The position numbers and the translations under genes were made by a program. The notes beneath the pieces were generated by a model that saw only the letters and a list, made by a program, of their open reading frames with translations, ran no database searches and had not been told where the DNA came from. Source: Gammaproteobacteria bacterium (lineage in GTDB: Bacteria > Pseudomonadota > Gammaproteobacteria > Xanthomonadales > SZUA-36). From it: 64,000 bases of DNA. The DNA lies in contig JAUIBE010000004.1 of NCBI GenBank assembly GCA_030428105.1, forward strand, positions 1 to 64,000, given 5' to 3'. This document shows, in pieces, positions 44,889 through 53,828 of this stretch; position 1 is the stretch's first letter, and each line of letters opens with the position of its first letter.

Positions 44889-45671
44889 TTACATTTTCAA
44901 GCCGGTGAAGCCGCCGTCTACCGGGAAGTCGCTGCCAGTAATGAATTCGGCGTCAGTTGAGCACAGGAAAGCTACCATGGCGGCGACCTCTTCCGGCGTA
45001 CCCATTCGCCCTACGGGTTGCGTGGCGGATAGCGCTGCGAACATCTCCTGTTCCTTGCCCGGGTAATGATTGCGCAAATAGTCGTCCACGAAGGGCGTGT
45101 GCACGCGGGCGGGTGAGATCGAGTTGCAGCGAATTCCATCCTCCAGGTAATCGCGTGCAATGGAACGGGTGATGGCCAGCACCCCACCCTTGCTCATGGA
45201 GTATGCGAAGCGGTCGGCCAGGCCAGTAAGGGCCGCAACAGAACACATGTTAACGATGGACGCCCCGTTGGCAGCCTTCAGGCGGCCCAGGCAAGCCTTG
45301 GTGGTGTTGAACACGCCCCTGAGGTTTACCGCGTAGACACGGTCCAGGTCCTCCTCCGTCGTGTTTTCCAATGAGCCAATGTGCGAGATGCCTGCGTTGT
45401 TCACCAGGATGTTTAATGCGCCTGGAAGCTTGCTAGCGGCCGTCTCCACCGACGCCCGGTCCGAAACGTCAGCAGAAACAAACCTTGCCTCGCCAGGCAA
45501 CCCGTGAAAGCCGGGCTCAACGGCTAGCCAGCCCTGTTCGTTGATGTCCATAACGAACACCTGCGCGCTTTCCGCCGCCAACTTTCGTGCGACTGCCAGG
45601 CCAATTCCGCTGGCCCCACCCGTCACCACCGCAACGGAGCCGGCGAACTTTCCGGTTTGATCTGAGCTCAC
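44889..45671 (-). CDS. 2-keto-3-deoxy-L-fuconate dehydrogenase-like SDR
   Basis: 260 residues. Motifs: VTGGASGIGLAVA, LVNNAGISHIG, VNMCSVAALTG with YSMSK, the characteristic CNSISPARVHTPFVDDYL and a C-terminal DFPVDGGFTG. The SPARVHTPFVD segment is typical of the 2-keto-3-deoxy-L-fuconate dehydrogenases of the non-phosphorylating fucose pathway, which oxidise C4. Its position directly after fuconate dehydratase and before the FAH-family hydrolase agrees with the reaction order. The catalytic Ser is in VNMCSVA, and Tyr and Lys are in YSMSK. Confidence 0.88.
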   Translation of the reverse strand: MSSDQTGKFAGSVAVVTGGASGIGLAVARKLAAESAQVFVMDINEQGWLAVEPGFHGLPGEARFVSADVSDRASVETAASKLPGALNILVNNAGISHIGSLENTTEEDLDRVYAVNLRGVFNTTKACLGRLKAANGASIVNMCSVAALTGLADRFAYSMSKGGVLAITRSIARDYLEDGIRCNSISPARVHTPFVDDYLRNHYPGKEQEMFAALSATQPVGRMGTPEEVAAMVAFLCSTDAEFITGSDFPVDGGFTGLKM

Positions 45672-45710
45672 TGTTGTTGGTACTCCATGGTCGATCAGAG
45701 CATCGGCTCG

Positions 45711-47060
45711 CTAGGCAGTTCGGGAAAGCCTACCCTGCCAGACGGGACCCGCCGGATACTCGAAAGTAGCCAGGGAATCGGCTTTCATCTCGATGCTGTA
45801 GCCCGGCCGATCCGGCGCCATGTAGCGCCCCTTTTCGATCGTTACCGGGTCGACAAAGTGTTCGTGCAGGTGGTCGACGTACTCGATCAGGCGCCCTTCA
45901 GTGGTTCCGCTGAGGGCAATGTAATCGAACATCGCCAGGTGCTGCACCTGCTCGCACAGGCCGACACCCCCAGCGTGTGGGCAAACGGGTATATCGAATT
46001 TGCGCGCCAGCAGCAGGATCGCGAGGTTCTCGTTCACCCCGGCAACACGACAACTGTCAATCTGGCACACATCAATGGCGCCGATACTCATCAACTGCTT
46101 GAAAATAATACGGTTCTGGCAATGCTCACCGGAAGCAACCTTGATGGGTGTAACCGCCTTGGCAATTTCTGCGTGACCCAGCACATCATCCGGGCTGGTC
46201 GGTTCCTCGATCCACAACGGATCGTAGACCGCCAGGGCGCGAACATTGCTGATCGCTTCTTCAACATCCCAGGCCTGGTTGGCATCCATCATCAGGAACC
46301 GCTGTGAGCCAATTTCTTCGCGAATGATAGCCGCGCGCCGGCAGTCATCTTCCAGCGAGACGCCCACCTTCATTTTCAGGTGGGTCCAGCCCTCGGCCAC
46401 TGCCTCGCGGCACAGTTGCCGAATACGCTGGTCGGAATACCCCAACCAGCCCGCAGACGTGGTGTAGGCAGGAAAGCCCTCGGCTTTCAGGCGCTCAATG
46501 CGTTGCGCTTTTCCCGGCGCCATCTGGCGCAGCAGTTCGAGCGCTTCATCGGGCTTCAGCGCGTCAGTCAGGTAACTGAAATCCACGCACCGAACCAGCT
46601 CTTCCGGGCTCAGCTCCGCCAGCAGTAGCCACAAGGGCTTGCCAGACCAACGGGCGTACAGATCCCATACCGCGTTGATCAGGGCGCCCGCAGCCATGTG
46701 TACCACGCCCTTCTCCGGACCCAGCCAACGCATCTGTGCATCGCCGGTTAGCTCGCGCGAGAACGCCGCAAAGTCCGAAGTGATCGAAGCCAACGACCTG
46801 CCCACCACTGAATCCGCAATCGACTGCAAAGCGGTGCAACAGATTTCGTTACCCCTGCCAATGGTGAACACCAGTCCATGGCCTTTCAGCCCGGGCTGGT
46901 CTGTCAGCAACGTGATATAGGCGCAGGAATAGTCGGGGTCGTTGTTCAGCGCATCCGAGCCATGAAGCTCATCGCTGGTTGGAAAACGGATATCACGGAT
47001 GGTATGGCCGGTAATTCTCACATCATCGGGGGAGTTGGCGGGATGGTAGGCTGAGTTCAT
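45711..47060 (-). CDS. L-fuconate dehydratase (enolase superfamily)
   Basis: 449 residues, the length of FucD/ENOSF1 enzymes rather than the shorter rhamnonate dehydratases. N-terminal capping domain with FPTSDELHGSDALNNDPDYS, then YTTSAGWLGYSD, LKMKVG (general base Lys), metal Asp in LMMDANQAWD, metal Glu in WIEEPTSPDD and VASGEHCQNR, and the diagnostic CPHAGGVGLCEQVQHL and EYVDHLHEHF. It dehydrates L-fuconate to 2-keto-3-deoxy-L-fuconate. First gene of the seven-gene minus operon, divergent from GH172, with the bipartite operator between them. Confidence 0.93.
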   Translation of the reverse strand: MNSAYHPANSPDDVRITGHTIRDIRFPTSDELHGSDALNNDPDYSCAYITLLTDQPGLKGHGLVFTIGRGNEICCTALQSIADSVVGRSLASITSDFAAFSRELTGDAQMRWLGPEKGVVHMAAGALINAVWDLYARWSGKPLWLLLAELSPEELVRCVDFSYLTDALKPDEALELLRQMAPGKAQRIERLKAEGFPAYTTSAGWLGYSDQRIRQLCREAVAEGWTHLKMKVGVSLEDDCRRAAIIREEIGSQRFLMMDANQAWDVEEAISNVRALAVYDPLWIEEPTSPDDVLGHAEIAKAVTPIKVASGEHCQNRIIFKQLMSIGAIDVCQIDSCRVAGVNENLAILLLARKFDIPVCPHAGGVGLCEQVQHLAMFDYIALSGTTEGRLIEYVDHLHEHFVDPVTIEKGRYMAPDRPGYSIEMKADSLATFEYPAGPVWQGRLSRTA

Positions 47061-47122
47061 TATTGTTCGCCCGTGTGAGCTTCACCCAAAAGTGCTTCGT
47101 TGTAGTGAATTTCGGAATCCGG

Positions 47123-47152
47123 TTGACGGCATTCGAACCAGGCCAATAAAAT
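47123..47152 (+). promoter_or_regulatory. Candidate sigma-70 promoter of the GH172-GH116 operon
   Basis: TTGACG (47123-47128), 18-base spacer, TAAAAT (47147-47152) on the plus strand, about 95 bases before the ATG at 47244. The -10 box overlaps the left edge of operator copy B. The spacer length equals that of the promoter at 34019-34048. Confidence 0.55.
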
Positions 47153-47182
47153 CATTTATGAACTCTATATTTATATATAAAT
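47150..47182 (+). promoter_or_regulatory. Bipartite 33-bp operator, copy B
   Basis: AATCATTTATGAAC (47150-47163), 5 bases, then the perfect palindrome ATTTATATATAAAT (47169-47182). It is in the 183-base region between the divergent fuconate dehydratase and GH172 genes and would control both operons. Total length and spacing equal copies A and C. Confidence 0.7.
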
Positions 47183-47243
47183 TTCGAAAACGATACTATC
47201 CAGTGTTATTGAAGTCAATCCAATCGACCACGGAACCCAGCGC

Positions 47244-48356
47244 ATGAAACCGCTTGACCAGACCCCCTCTCTGCACCAGTTACCCGGCAATGTTCACAGC
47301 CGATCCACCAGCTTTGAAAACTGCTCGGGCGCCAAAGGAGAAGGCGGAAAAGCAGCCAGCCCACTAGGTCCGGGACGGAAGGGCAGCCCGGCCAGGATGA
47401 TTGCGCCCGGCGAAACCATTGAACTGGCCAATATCGAGGGGCCAGGTATGATTCGCCACCTGTGGATGACCACTTATGACATCGCCGACACGATGCGGGG
47501 GCTGGTGATTCGTTTTTACTGGGAAGACCAGCAGCACCCATCTATCGAAGCGCCGCTTGGCGATTTCTTTGGCTTTGCGCATGGTGCCACCCAACCATTC
47601 CACACGGCGGTGCACGCCGTCAGCGAAAAGTTTGGTCTGAACATGTGGCTACCCATGCCGTTCGCCGAACATGCCCGCGTTACGGTCACCAACGACCTGG
47701 CCTTTTCGGCCTTGTTCTTCTACCAGATCGATTACACCATCGGGGACGAGTTTAGCGAGCCCTTCGGCCGACTCCATGCTTCCTTCCTGCGGCAAAACCC
47801 CACTCGCCCTGGCGAGGACTTCGAGCTACTCAATCGCAACAACTGCCAGGGCCGGTTCCTGGGAACTGTCATGGGCGTCCGTCCGCAGGGGTCGAACTGG
47901 TGGGGTGAAGGCGAGGTTCGTTTCTTCCTGGATGGCGACGATGCGCACCCAACCATCGTCGGCACCGGAACGGAAGACTATGCCGGGCTTTCCTGGGGCA
48001 TCCAGCAGAACAGCTTTCCTCTGTGCGGCGCCACCCTGGTCACAACCGGCGACAGGCTCGATAGCGGCCCGGTTTCTCTCTATCGCTGGCACCTGCCAGA
48101 CCCGGTGTACTGGCACCAGGACATCCGCGCGACAGTCCAGCAGATAGGCCTGCAACCTCCAGCAGTGGATTTCGACGATTATCTCGCCAGTCTGTACAAC
48201 CGCGAGGATGATTGGTGCGCCTGCACATTCTGGACACAGCCGGTTCCCAGCGAACCGTTGCCTGCCTTGCCGGACCTCGAAGCCCGCCTGGCGGACCTGG
48301 AACTGGCCCCGGACCCCAGCGCCCTTCCACTGCAGGGACAAAACGAGACCCTATGA
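47244..48356 (+). CDS. GH172-family (DUF2961) glycoside hydrolase, cytoplasmic
   Basis: 370 residues without signal peptide. DUF2961 motifs: GKGG-like GEGGKAASPLGPGRKGSP, ANIEGPGMIRHLWMTT, APLGDFFGFAHG, LNMWLPMPFAEHARVTVTN and GTGTEDYAGLSWG with an acidic catalytic residue near 245. The family is now GH172 and includes alpha-D-fructofuranosidase and alpha-D-arabinofuranosidase activities. D-arabinose has the same C2-C4 configuration as L-fucose, the type of sugar the divergent operon should degrade, so a D-arabinofuranoside or fucofuranoside bond is a plausible substrate (inference). The stop overlaps the GH116 start by ATGA. Confidence 0.85.
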   Translation: MKPLDQTPSLHQLPGNVHSRSTSFENCSGAKGEGGKAASPLGPGRKGSPARMIAPGETIELANIEGPGMIRHLWMTTYDIADTMRGLVIRFYWEDQQHPSIEAPLGDFFGFAHGATQPFHTAVHAVSEKFGLNMWLPMPFAEHARVTVTNDLAFSALFFYQIDYTIGDEFSEPFGRLHASFLRQNPTRPGEDFELLNRNNCQGRFLGTVMGVRPQGSNWWGEGEVRFFLDGDDAHPTIVGTGTEDYAGLSWGIQQNSFPLCGATLVTTGDRLDSGPVSLYRWHLPDPVYWHQDIRATVQQIGLQPPAVDFDDYLASLYNREDDWCACTFWTQPVPSEPLPALPDLEARLADLELAPDPSALPLQGQNETL

Positions 48357-50881
48357 GCAAACGCAGCCCATGGCCGGTTCTCAACCGCTATGAGCCGCCC
48401 CACCTCGCCCGCGTTGCCATGCCGCTTGGCGGCATCGGCGCCGGTTCAATATCCATAGGCGGGCGCGGAGATTTGCGCGACTGGGAGCTTTTCAACAGGC
48501 CATCCAAGGGCTTCACCCCCTGCGCTCTTGACGTTTGGGCGGGTGTCATGCTGCACACCAGGACGGCAAAGGGCCAGACCGACTTGCGCATGCTCGAGGG
48601 CCCCTTGAGTGACAACGAACTCGAAGGGAGTGTCGGCGCGACCACTCCGAATCACGGCGTTCCGCACTTCCGCAATTGTCGGTATGAGGCCGCCTACCCG
48701 TTGGCTCAGGTTTCACTCCACGACCATTGCGCCCCGCTCGAAGCGAAACTCCAGGCATTCAGCCCGGTGATTCCAGGCGATGCCGACAATAGCAGCCTTC
48801 CTGTGATCCAACTGAGGTACTTGTTGCGCAACCGGACTGAGGAGGCCGTGGATGCCGCAGTTGTAGCTAATCTGCCGAACCCGGTCGGCCTCCTTCCCCA
48901 GACCCGCCAGGTATTGGGAAACGGCCGCGTTCAGTACGAAGCGTCAGGAACTCGAACCAATCGCTTCCGTTCCGGCCCATACCTGCAAGGCATTTTTTGC
49001 GAGGCAGCCGGTATGGATACGCAGGCCTCCAACTTTGGAACGCTGGCCTTAACGACGCCAGCTGAAGCCGACGTCAGCTATCGAACCGCATGGCTGGGAA
49101 ACCGTTACCACTCAGCATTGCTGGATTTCCGCAACGACCTCGATCGCGATGGACGCCTGAGTGAACGTGAAGGGTCAGCTGCCAAGCCGCCCGCGGGTTC
49201 GCTGGCGGTCCACCTTCACCTCGGGCCTGGTGAAGAGCGGGAAGTTTATTTTTACCTAACCTGGCACTTCCCCAACCGATGGGTGACCCGACCCGACGAG
49301 CCGGATTACAACGTGGGGAACTGGTACACAGAGCAATACAGCGATGCCTGGGACGCTGCGAGAACCATCATTCCCTGCTTGCCGGAACTCGAAGCCCGAA
49401 CAGTTCTGTTCACCACGGCGCTGGCCGAGTGCGACCTACCCAAGCCGATACGGGAAGCCATGTTGTGCAACCTGTCTACGCTCTTCACTGAAACCTGCTA
49501 TCGCCTTCCAGACGGAACCCTCTGCTCGTTCGAGGGGTGCGGTGACAACACGGGCTGCTGCGAAGGCTCTTGCACCCATGTGTGGAACTACGAGAGCACC
49601 CTGGCCTACCTCTATGGCGACCTGGCGCGCGGCATGCGGCGGGTGGAATTCACCCACGCCTTGAATGCCGAAGGCGCTATGTCATTCCGCATCCTGCATC
49701 CTCACAAAACGCATGGCAATTCTTTTGGCAAGGCAGCCGCAGATGGTCAAGCCGGCTGTGTCCTCAAGGCCTACAGGGAGTGGCGCCTCTCCGGAGATGC
49801 GGAGTTCCTGGGTTCGCTGTGGCCAAGGATCCGAAAGTCATTGGAATACTGCTGGGTTCCCGGAGGCTGGGACGCCGACCAGGACGGAGTCATGGAGGGC
49901 TGCCAGCACAACACCATGGACGTTGAGTACTTTGGCCCCAATCCACAGATGCAGTGCTGGTACCTGGGTGCGCTCAAAGCCGCAGCAGTCATGGCGCGTC
50001 ATTGCGGCGAAAGCGGTTTTGCACAAACCTGCGAAGCGCTTTACCAAAATGGCCGCCGCTGGACCGAGGAAAACCTGTTCAACGGAGAATACTACGAGCA
50101 CAGGTTCGAACCGCCCGTTGACCCCTCCGCAATCGCGCCGGGCCAACGGCTGTTTGAAGACAAAGCCATTGACGATGCACACCAACTTCTTGATGGCTGC
50201 CTGGTAGACCAACTGGTTGGGCAGAACCTGGCCTATGCTTGCGGCCTTGGTGATGTGCTAAGCCCGGATCAACAGCGCAGAACGCTGCGAAGCATACTGA
50301 AACACAATCACCGGGAAAGCCTGCATGGTCACTTCAACCCAATGCGCACGTTCACCCAGGCCGACGAGCCGTGCCTGTTGATGGCATCCTTTCCCCGTAG
50401 CGACCCACCCGAGTTTCCCTTCCCCTATTTCGCCGAGGTAATGACCGGCTGCGAATACACCGCAGCGGTAGGCATGATCTATTCCGACCTCCGGGAAGAG
50501 GGATTGCAGTGCATTCAGAACATCCGGCGCCGCTACGATGGCCGGCGTCGCAACCCCTTCGACGAAGCTGAGTGCGGTCATCACTATATACGCGCCATGG
50601 CCTGCTGGCAGTCCGCAATTGCCTGGACCGGCTTCGACTACAGCGCACTGGATCAGCGGATCATCGTCGATAACCTGGCCGGTTCCTGGTTCTGGTCCAA
50701 CGGCAAAGCCTGGGGGCGCTACTATTTGAGCGGTGACGAGGTGAAACTGTCAGTACTGTCAGGGAACCTGACCCTGAGCTGTTTTGAAGTGCGCAACCTG
50801 GGGCTCATCCACTGGCAATCACCCCAGAGAATTGGAGATGAAATGGTTTTTGCCCTGAATAACTCGAGTGAAGTCTCATAA
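48353..50881 (+). CDS. GH116-family beta-glycosidase (GBA2-like), cytoplasmic
   Basis: 842 residues from the ATG at 48353 (ATGA overlap with GH172). Further upstream starts lie inside GH172 and are not credible. The N-terminal beta-sandwich has MPLGGIGAGSISIGGRGDLRDWE, diagnostic of GBA2/GH116. The catalytic (alpha/alpha)6 domain has THVWNYESTLAY (candidate nucleophile Glu about 413), QDGVMEGCQHNTMDVEYFGP (candidate acid/base Asp about 523) and a C-terminal LAGSWFWSNGKAW. GH116 enzymes remove beta-glucose, beta-xylose or beta-GlcNAc, including from glucosylceramide. No signal peptide, so it acts on an imported glycoside. Confidence 0.88.
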   Translation: MSKRSPWPVLNRYEPPHLARVAMPLGGIGAGSISIGGRGDLRDWELFNRPSKGFTPCALDVWAGVMLHTRTAKGQTDLRMLEGPLSDNELEGSVGATTPNHGVPHFRNCRYEAAYPLAQVSLHDHCAPLEAKLQAFSPVIPGDADNSSLPVIQLRYLLRNRTEEAVDAAVVANLPNPVGLLPQTRQVLGNGRVQYEASGTRTNRFRSGPYLQGIFCEAAGMDTQASNFGTLALTTPAEADVSYRTAWLGNRYHSALLDFRNDLDRDGRLSEREGSAAKPPAGSLAVHLHLGPGEEREVYFYLTWHFPNRWVTRPDEPDYNVGNWYTEQYSDAWDAARTIIPCLPELEARTVLFTTALAECDLPKPIREAMLCNLSTLFTETCYRLPDGTLCSFEGCGDNTGCCEGSCTHVWNYESTLAYLYGDLARGMRRVEFTHALNAEGAMSFRILHPHKTHGNSFGKAAADGQAGCVLKAYREWRLSGDAEFLGSLWPRIRKSLEYCWVPGGWDADQDGVMEGCQHNTMDVEYFGPNPQMQCWYLGALKAAAVMARHCGESGFAQTCEALYQNGRRWTEENLFNGEYYEHRFEPPVDPSAIAPGQRLFEDKAIDDAHQLLDGCLVDQLVGQNLAYACGLGDVLSPDQQRRTLRSILKHNHRESLHGHFNPMRTFTQADEPCLLMASFPRSDPPEFPFPYFAEVMTGCEYTAAVGMIYSDLREEGLQCIQNIRRRYDGRRRNPFDEAECGHHYIRAMACWQSAIAWTGFDYSALDQRIIVDNLAGSWFWSNGKAWGRYYLSGDEVKLSVLSGNLTLSCFEVRNLGLIHWQSPQRIGDEMVFALNNSSEVS

Positions 50882-50883
50882 CC

Positions 50884-51804
50884 ATGGTCAACTGGAAAAA
50901 CACTGAGTTTGGCGGCTGGGCCAACTGCCTGGCCGGGACCCATGGCCCAACGGAACTGGTTGTCACCCTGGATGTTGGGCCCAGGATCATCAGCCTCAGG
51001 CAGGATCGTGGCCCAAACCTCTTCAAAACCTTCGAAGAGGAACTCGGCAAGACCGCTGGCGAAGAGTTCACTTTGTTTGGCGGCCATCGGTTGTGGCACG
51101 CGCCGGAGGTGTTTCCAAGAAGCTGGGCCCCGGACTTTGCCCCGGTCAGTCACGGGCCCGATGGAGACTTCCTCAAACTTGAGCCGCCAGTCGAACCACA
51201 GACAGGCATCCGCAAAACCATCAAGATCCGTGGCGAAGATGAAGGCAGGATCCGCGTACGACACGAACTGAACAATACCAATGCCTGGGCTGTGGAGCTT
51301 GCACCCTGGGCCATGACCGTGATGGCCGCTGGCGGGCGCGCGATTATTCCGCAGGAAGAGTATCGAACCCACCCGCAGCACCTTTACCCTGCCCGCACGC
51401 TCACTTTGTGGCATTTCACGCGAATGAATGATCCACGTGTGCGTTGGGGTGAGCGCTACATTCAACTACGCGAAGACCCCGGCGTGGATGACAAGATCAA
51501 GTTCGGCCTGCTGAACAAACAACGCTGGGCCGCCTACGCCAACCAGGACAGCTTGTTCATCAAGACTTTCGGCTTCAGGGGAGACGCAACATACGCCGAT
51601 CTGGGTTGCAATTTCGAGGCTTTCACCATGCCAGGTTTCCTGGAACTCGAAAGCCTGGGGCCGCTTCAAAAAATTGAACCTGGGGCCAGGGCAATCCACG
51701 ATGAGATCTGGCACATCTGGAGTGGTGTCGACTTACCGGATCACGGGCCTGAGTTGCACGAAGCAATGCAGCCATTCATCAATCAACTGGAGTTTCCCGA
51801 CTAG
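50884..51804 (+). CDS. DUF4380-like aldose-epimerase-fold protein
   Basis: 306 residues, 2 bases after GH116, so co-transcribed. A galactose-mutarotase-like beta-supersandwich is suggested by DVGPRIISLR near the N-terminus, FTLFGGHRLWHAPE, VRHELNNTNAWAVELAPWAMTVM, and FGLLNKQRWAAYANQ with FEAFTMPGFLELESLGP. These resemble DUF4380 proteins that accompany glycoside hydrolases. The role is not known. An anomer-converting or carbohydrate-binding function fits, as the GH products must be presented to an anomer-specific dehydrogenase. It is convergent with the serine hydrolase gene. Confidence 0.7.
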   Translation: MVNWKNTEFGGWANCLAGTHGPTELVVTLDVGPRIISLRQDRGPNLFKTFEEELGKTAGEEFTLFGGHRLWHAPEVFPRSWAPDFAPVSHGPDGDFLKLEPPVEPQTGIRKTIKIRGEDEGRIRVRHELNNTNAWAVELAPWAMTVMAAGGRAIIPQEEYRTHPQHLYPARTLTLWHFTRMNDPRVRWGERYIQLREDPGVDDKIKFGLLNKQRWAAYANQDSLFIKTFGFRGDATYADLGCNFEAFTMPGFLELESLGPLQKIEPGARAIHDEIWHIWSGVDLPDHGPELHEAMQPFINQLEFPD

Positions 51805-51817
51805 CGGCAAGCCGTCG

Positions 51818-53062
51818 CTACTGCCAGCAGCCGGAATCGCGACTCGATAGCCCGATGGAACGGTAAACCGCATCGATCAGCCCCTGGGCACGCTCGTCCA
51901 ATGATGGCAGGCCGTTGAGGCGGTTCATCACGTAGCCAAATGCGACGTGGTTGGCCGGGTCGGCGAACCCTACCGAACCACCCATGCCGGAGTGTCCAAA
52001 CGCCGATGCGCCCAGGCAAAAACCCTGCCCCGGATGCCACTCACCCTGACACCACGAAGTTGTGAAGCCCTGGTTGAACGCGGTGGGGATTCCAAGCACA
52101 ACATCGTGCCGACTTGGCGGCTGTGCCTGGCTAATCCGGGCTATAGTTGCCTCCGAGAGTAACCGCCTGCCCCCAAAAGAACCTCCAAGAGATAGCGGCA
52201 AGTACATGCCTGCCAGGCCAGCAGCAGTGGCAACCCCACCCCCGGCCGCCAACCCGGAGGCACGAAAATCGCTGCTTGTGCAGGCGCCCAGCAAGACAGC
52301 GATGTTGCCCTGCAAAGCAGTTCTGAGCTCCTCGTCGACGATGGGCTTCGCGTCCGCGGCCTTGTGCGCCCCAGGGAACACCACAGGCGCTACCTGAGCC
52401 TCCAATGCGTCCGGCAACCCTATCCAGAAATTCAGCCCGAACGGAGCAGCCACTTTGTCGTGGAAGAAAGCCCCAGCCGACTGGCCGCTGACCCGGTAAA
52501 TGACCTCATCAAGTACCGCCCCAAAAGTGAGGGCATGGTAACCGTGGCGGGCTCCCGGTTCCCAGAAGGGTGATTCACGCGCTGTCAGCTCCGCTAGCGC
52601 TCTCGCATCAAGTAACGCGTCCCTATCAAAGGGAACTCGAATCGCTGGAACGCCCGCCTCATGATTGAGAATCATCCCCAGAGGGATAGCCGCTTTGCCT
52701 TGCTGACCAAATTCAGGCCAGTAGTGTGCAACCGGTCGCTCGAAATCGAGCGCACCTTCGTCCGCGAGCATGTGCGCGCACAGAGCGACCGCCCCCTTGG
52801 TGCACGAGAAAACGCTGCACAAAGTCTCGGGGCCCCATTGCATGTCCGCACCCTGGCCATGTTTCCCACCCCACAGGTGCGCAACCAGCGCACCTTCCAC
52901 GAACACGCAAACCGATGCGCCAGCTTCGTGATGCAGGGAGAAATTTCGCTCGAAGGCTTCGCGCACAGCGTGGTAGGCGGGCGCGCACTCCCCTTGAACC
53001 GTGTGTTCAGGTTCCGGGGGCGATTGTAAAGGGGTGTTTACTGTAGAACTAGAATCCGCCAT
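51818..53062 (-). CDS. Serine hydrolase of the beta-lactamase/EstB family
   Basis: 414 residues, no signal peptide. The SxxK motif is SCTK (Ser86-Lys89), followed by the second-motif Tyr in HGYHALTFG and the third motif FGHSGMGGSVGFADP near the C-terminus. These EstB/LACTB-like enzymes act as esterases or transesterases on small esters rather than as beta-lactamases. Its start lies 14 bases inside the end of the IclR gene, so the two are translationally coupled. In this regulon it could deacylate the imported glycoside (inference). Confidence 0.88.
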   Translation of the reverse strand: MADSSSTVNTPLQSPPEPEHTVQGECAPAYHAVREAFERNFSLHHEAGASVCVFVEGALVAHLWGGKHGQGADMQWGPETLCSVFSCTKGAVALCAHMLADEGALDFERPVAHYWPEFGQQGKAAIPLGMILNHEAGVPAIRVPFDRDALLDARALAELTARESPFWEPGARHGYHALTFGAVLDEVIYRVSGQSAGAFFHDKVAAPFGLNFWIGLPDALEAQVAPVVFPGAHKAADAKPIVDEELRTALQGNIAVLLGACTSSDFRASGLAAGGGVATAAGLAGMYLPLSLGGSFGGRRLLSEATIARISQAQPPSRHDVVLGIPTAFNQGFTTSWCQGEWHPGQGFCLGASAFGHSGMGGSVGFADPANHVAFGYVMNRLNGLPSLDERAQGLIDAVYRSIGLSSRDSGCWQ

Positions 53063-53828
53063 GCCTCGCGCTCAGCACGGATAGCTCCCTTGAAGCCGCT
53101 CGCAAGTGAGCCAGGGTATCTTTCACCGATACCTCGGCCGCTTTTCCTTTGAGGTAAGGCACGGTCAGGCTGGCAATCACGTGCTGGCGATCGCCGAGGA
53201 AAACTGGGCAGGACAAATCTTCAACGCCCTGGACCAGTGAGCTCTTGTGCCGCAGGTATCCGTGACGACGACCCCGCTCCAACTCTTCTTCCAGTTTCTT
53301 CCGGTCGAAACCCCCAGCCCGCTCTTCGTAGCGATCCAGCAAGGCCACCCGTTCTTCGGCATTCATCCACGCCAACAGGGCCAGGCCGGATCCAGACTCG
53401 TAAAGATCAAGGTTGTGGCCGACACGAACCGCGATGCCCACATTGGAGGGGCTTTCGACACGCGCGACCACCACCATTCGGTAGCCACTGACCACGGCCA
53501 GGTGGCAGGGTTGCCGGGTAGCCTCAGAAAGCGCGTGCAGCGTTGGGAATGCCTCCTCCACCAGGGTGCCCACCGGGCTGGCCTGCATACCCAGGTCGAA
53601 CAGGCGATTGGAGATTCGCAACTCATCGCTACTGGTGTCGCGCGTCAGGTAACCACGCTCTACAAGCACCGCGGTCATTCGGTAGAGCTCACTACGCGAT
53701 CGCTTCAACTCAGCCGCAATTTGCGTCAGCGTCATTGGTTCCTTGGTGCCGGCAAGCAGTTCCAGGATTTCGAGCCCCTTCTCAAGGGCCGGTGCACGAT
53801 ACGTAGGTGTCTTGTCTTTCTTGGTCAT
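53049..53828 (-). CDS. IclR-family transcriptional regulator, likely repressor of the 34-56 kb regulon
   Basis: 259 residues from the ATG at 53828. A Met six codons earlier (53846) and longer frames are possible. The N-terminal winged helix-turn-helix has ALEKGLEILELLAGTKEPMTLTQIAAEL and RSELYRMTAVLVERGYL. The C-terminal effector domain has ATRQPCHLAVVSGYRMVVVARVES, GSGLALLAW and DLSCPVFLGD. IclR proteins bind palindromes as dimers or tetramers and respond to small metabolites. The gene is divergent from the TonB receptor with operator copy C between them, suggesting autoregulation. It is co-transcribed with the serine hydrolase. Confidence 0.92.
   Translation of the reverse strand: MTKKDKTPTYRAPALEKGLEILELLAGTKEPMTLTQIAAELKRSRSELYRMTAVLVERGYLTRDTSSDELRISNRLFDLGMQASPVGTLVEEAFPTLHALSEATRQPCHLAVVSGYRMVVVARVESPSNVGIAVRVGHNLDLYESGSGLALLAWMNAEERVALLDRYEERAGGFDRKKLEEELERGRRHGYLRHKSSLVQGVEDLSCPVFLGDRQHVIASLTVPYLKGKAAEVSVKDTLAHLRAASRELSVLSARHGGF

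Noticed and set aside
45711-47060. L-rhamnonate rather than L-fuconate dehydratase
   Set aside because: The length (449) and the YTTSAGWLGYSD, CPHAGGVGLCEQVQHL and EYVDHLHEHF motifs are those of the FucD/ENOSF1 group, not of rhamnonate dehydratases.
48212-48352. Longer start for GH116 beginning inside GH172
   Set aside because: The extra residues show no homology, and the ATGA overlap at 48353 gives a natural translationally coupled start.
39518-51804. Interpretation as a fucoidan utilisation locus
   Set aside because: No sulfatase, no secreted endo-fucanase, no fucosidase family and no SusD-like gene is present, so sulfated fucan is unlikely to be the direct substrate.
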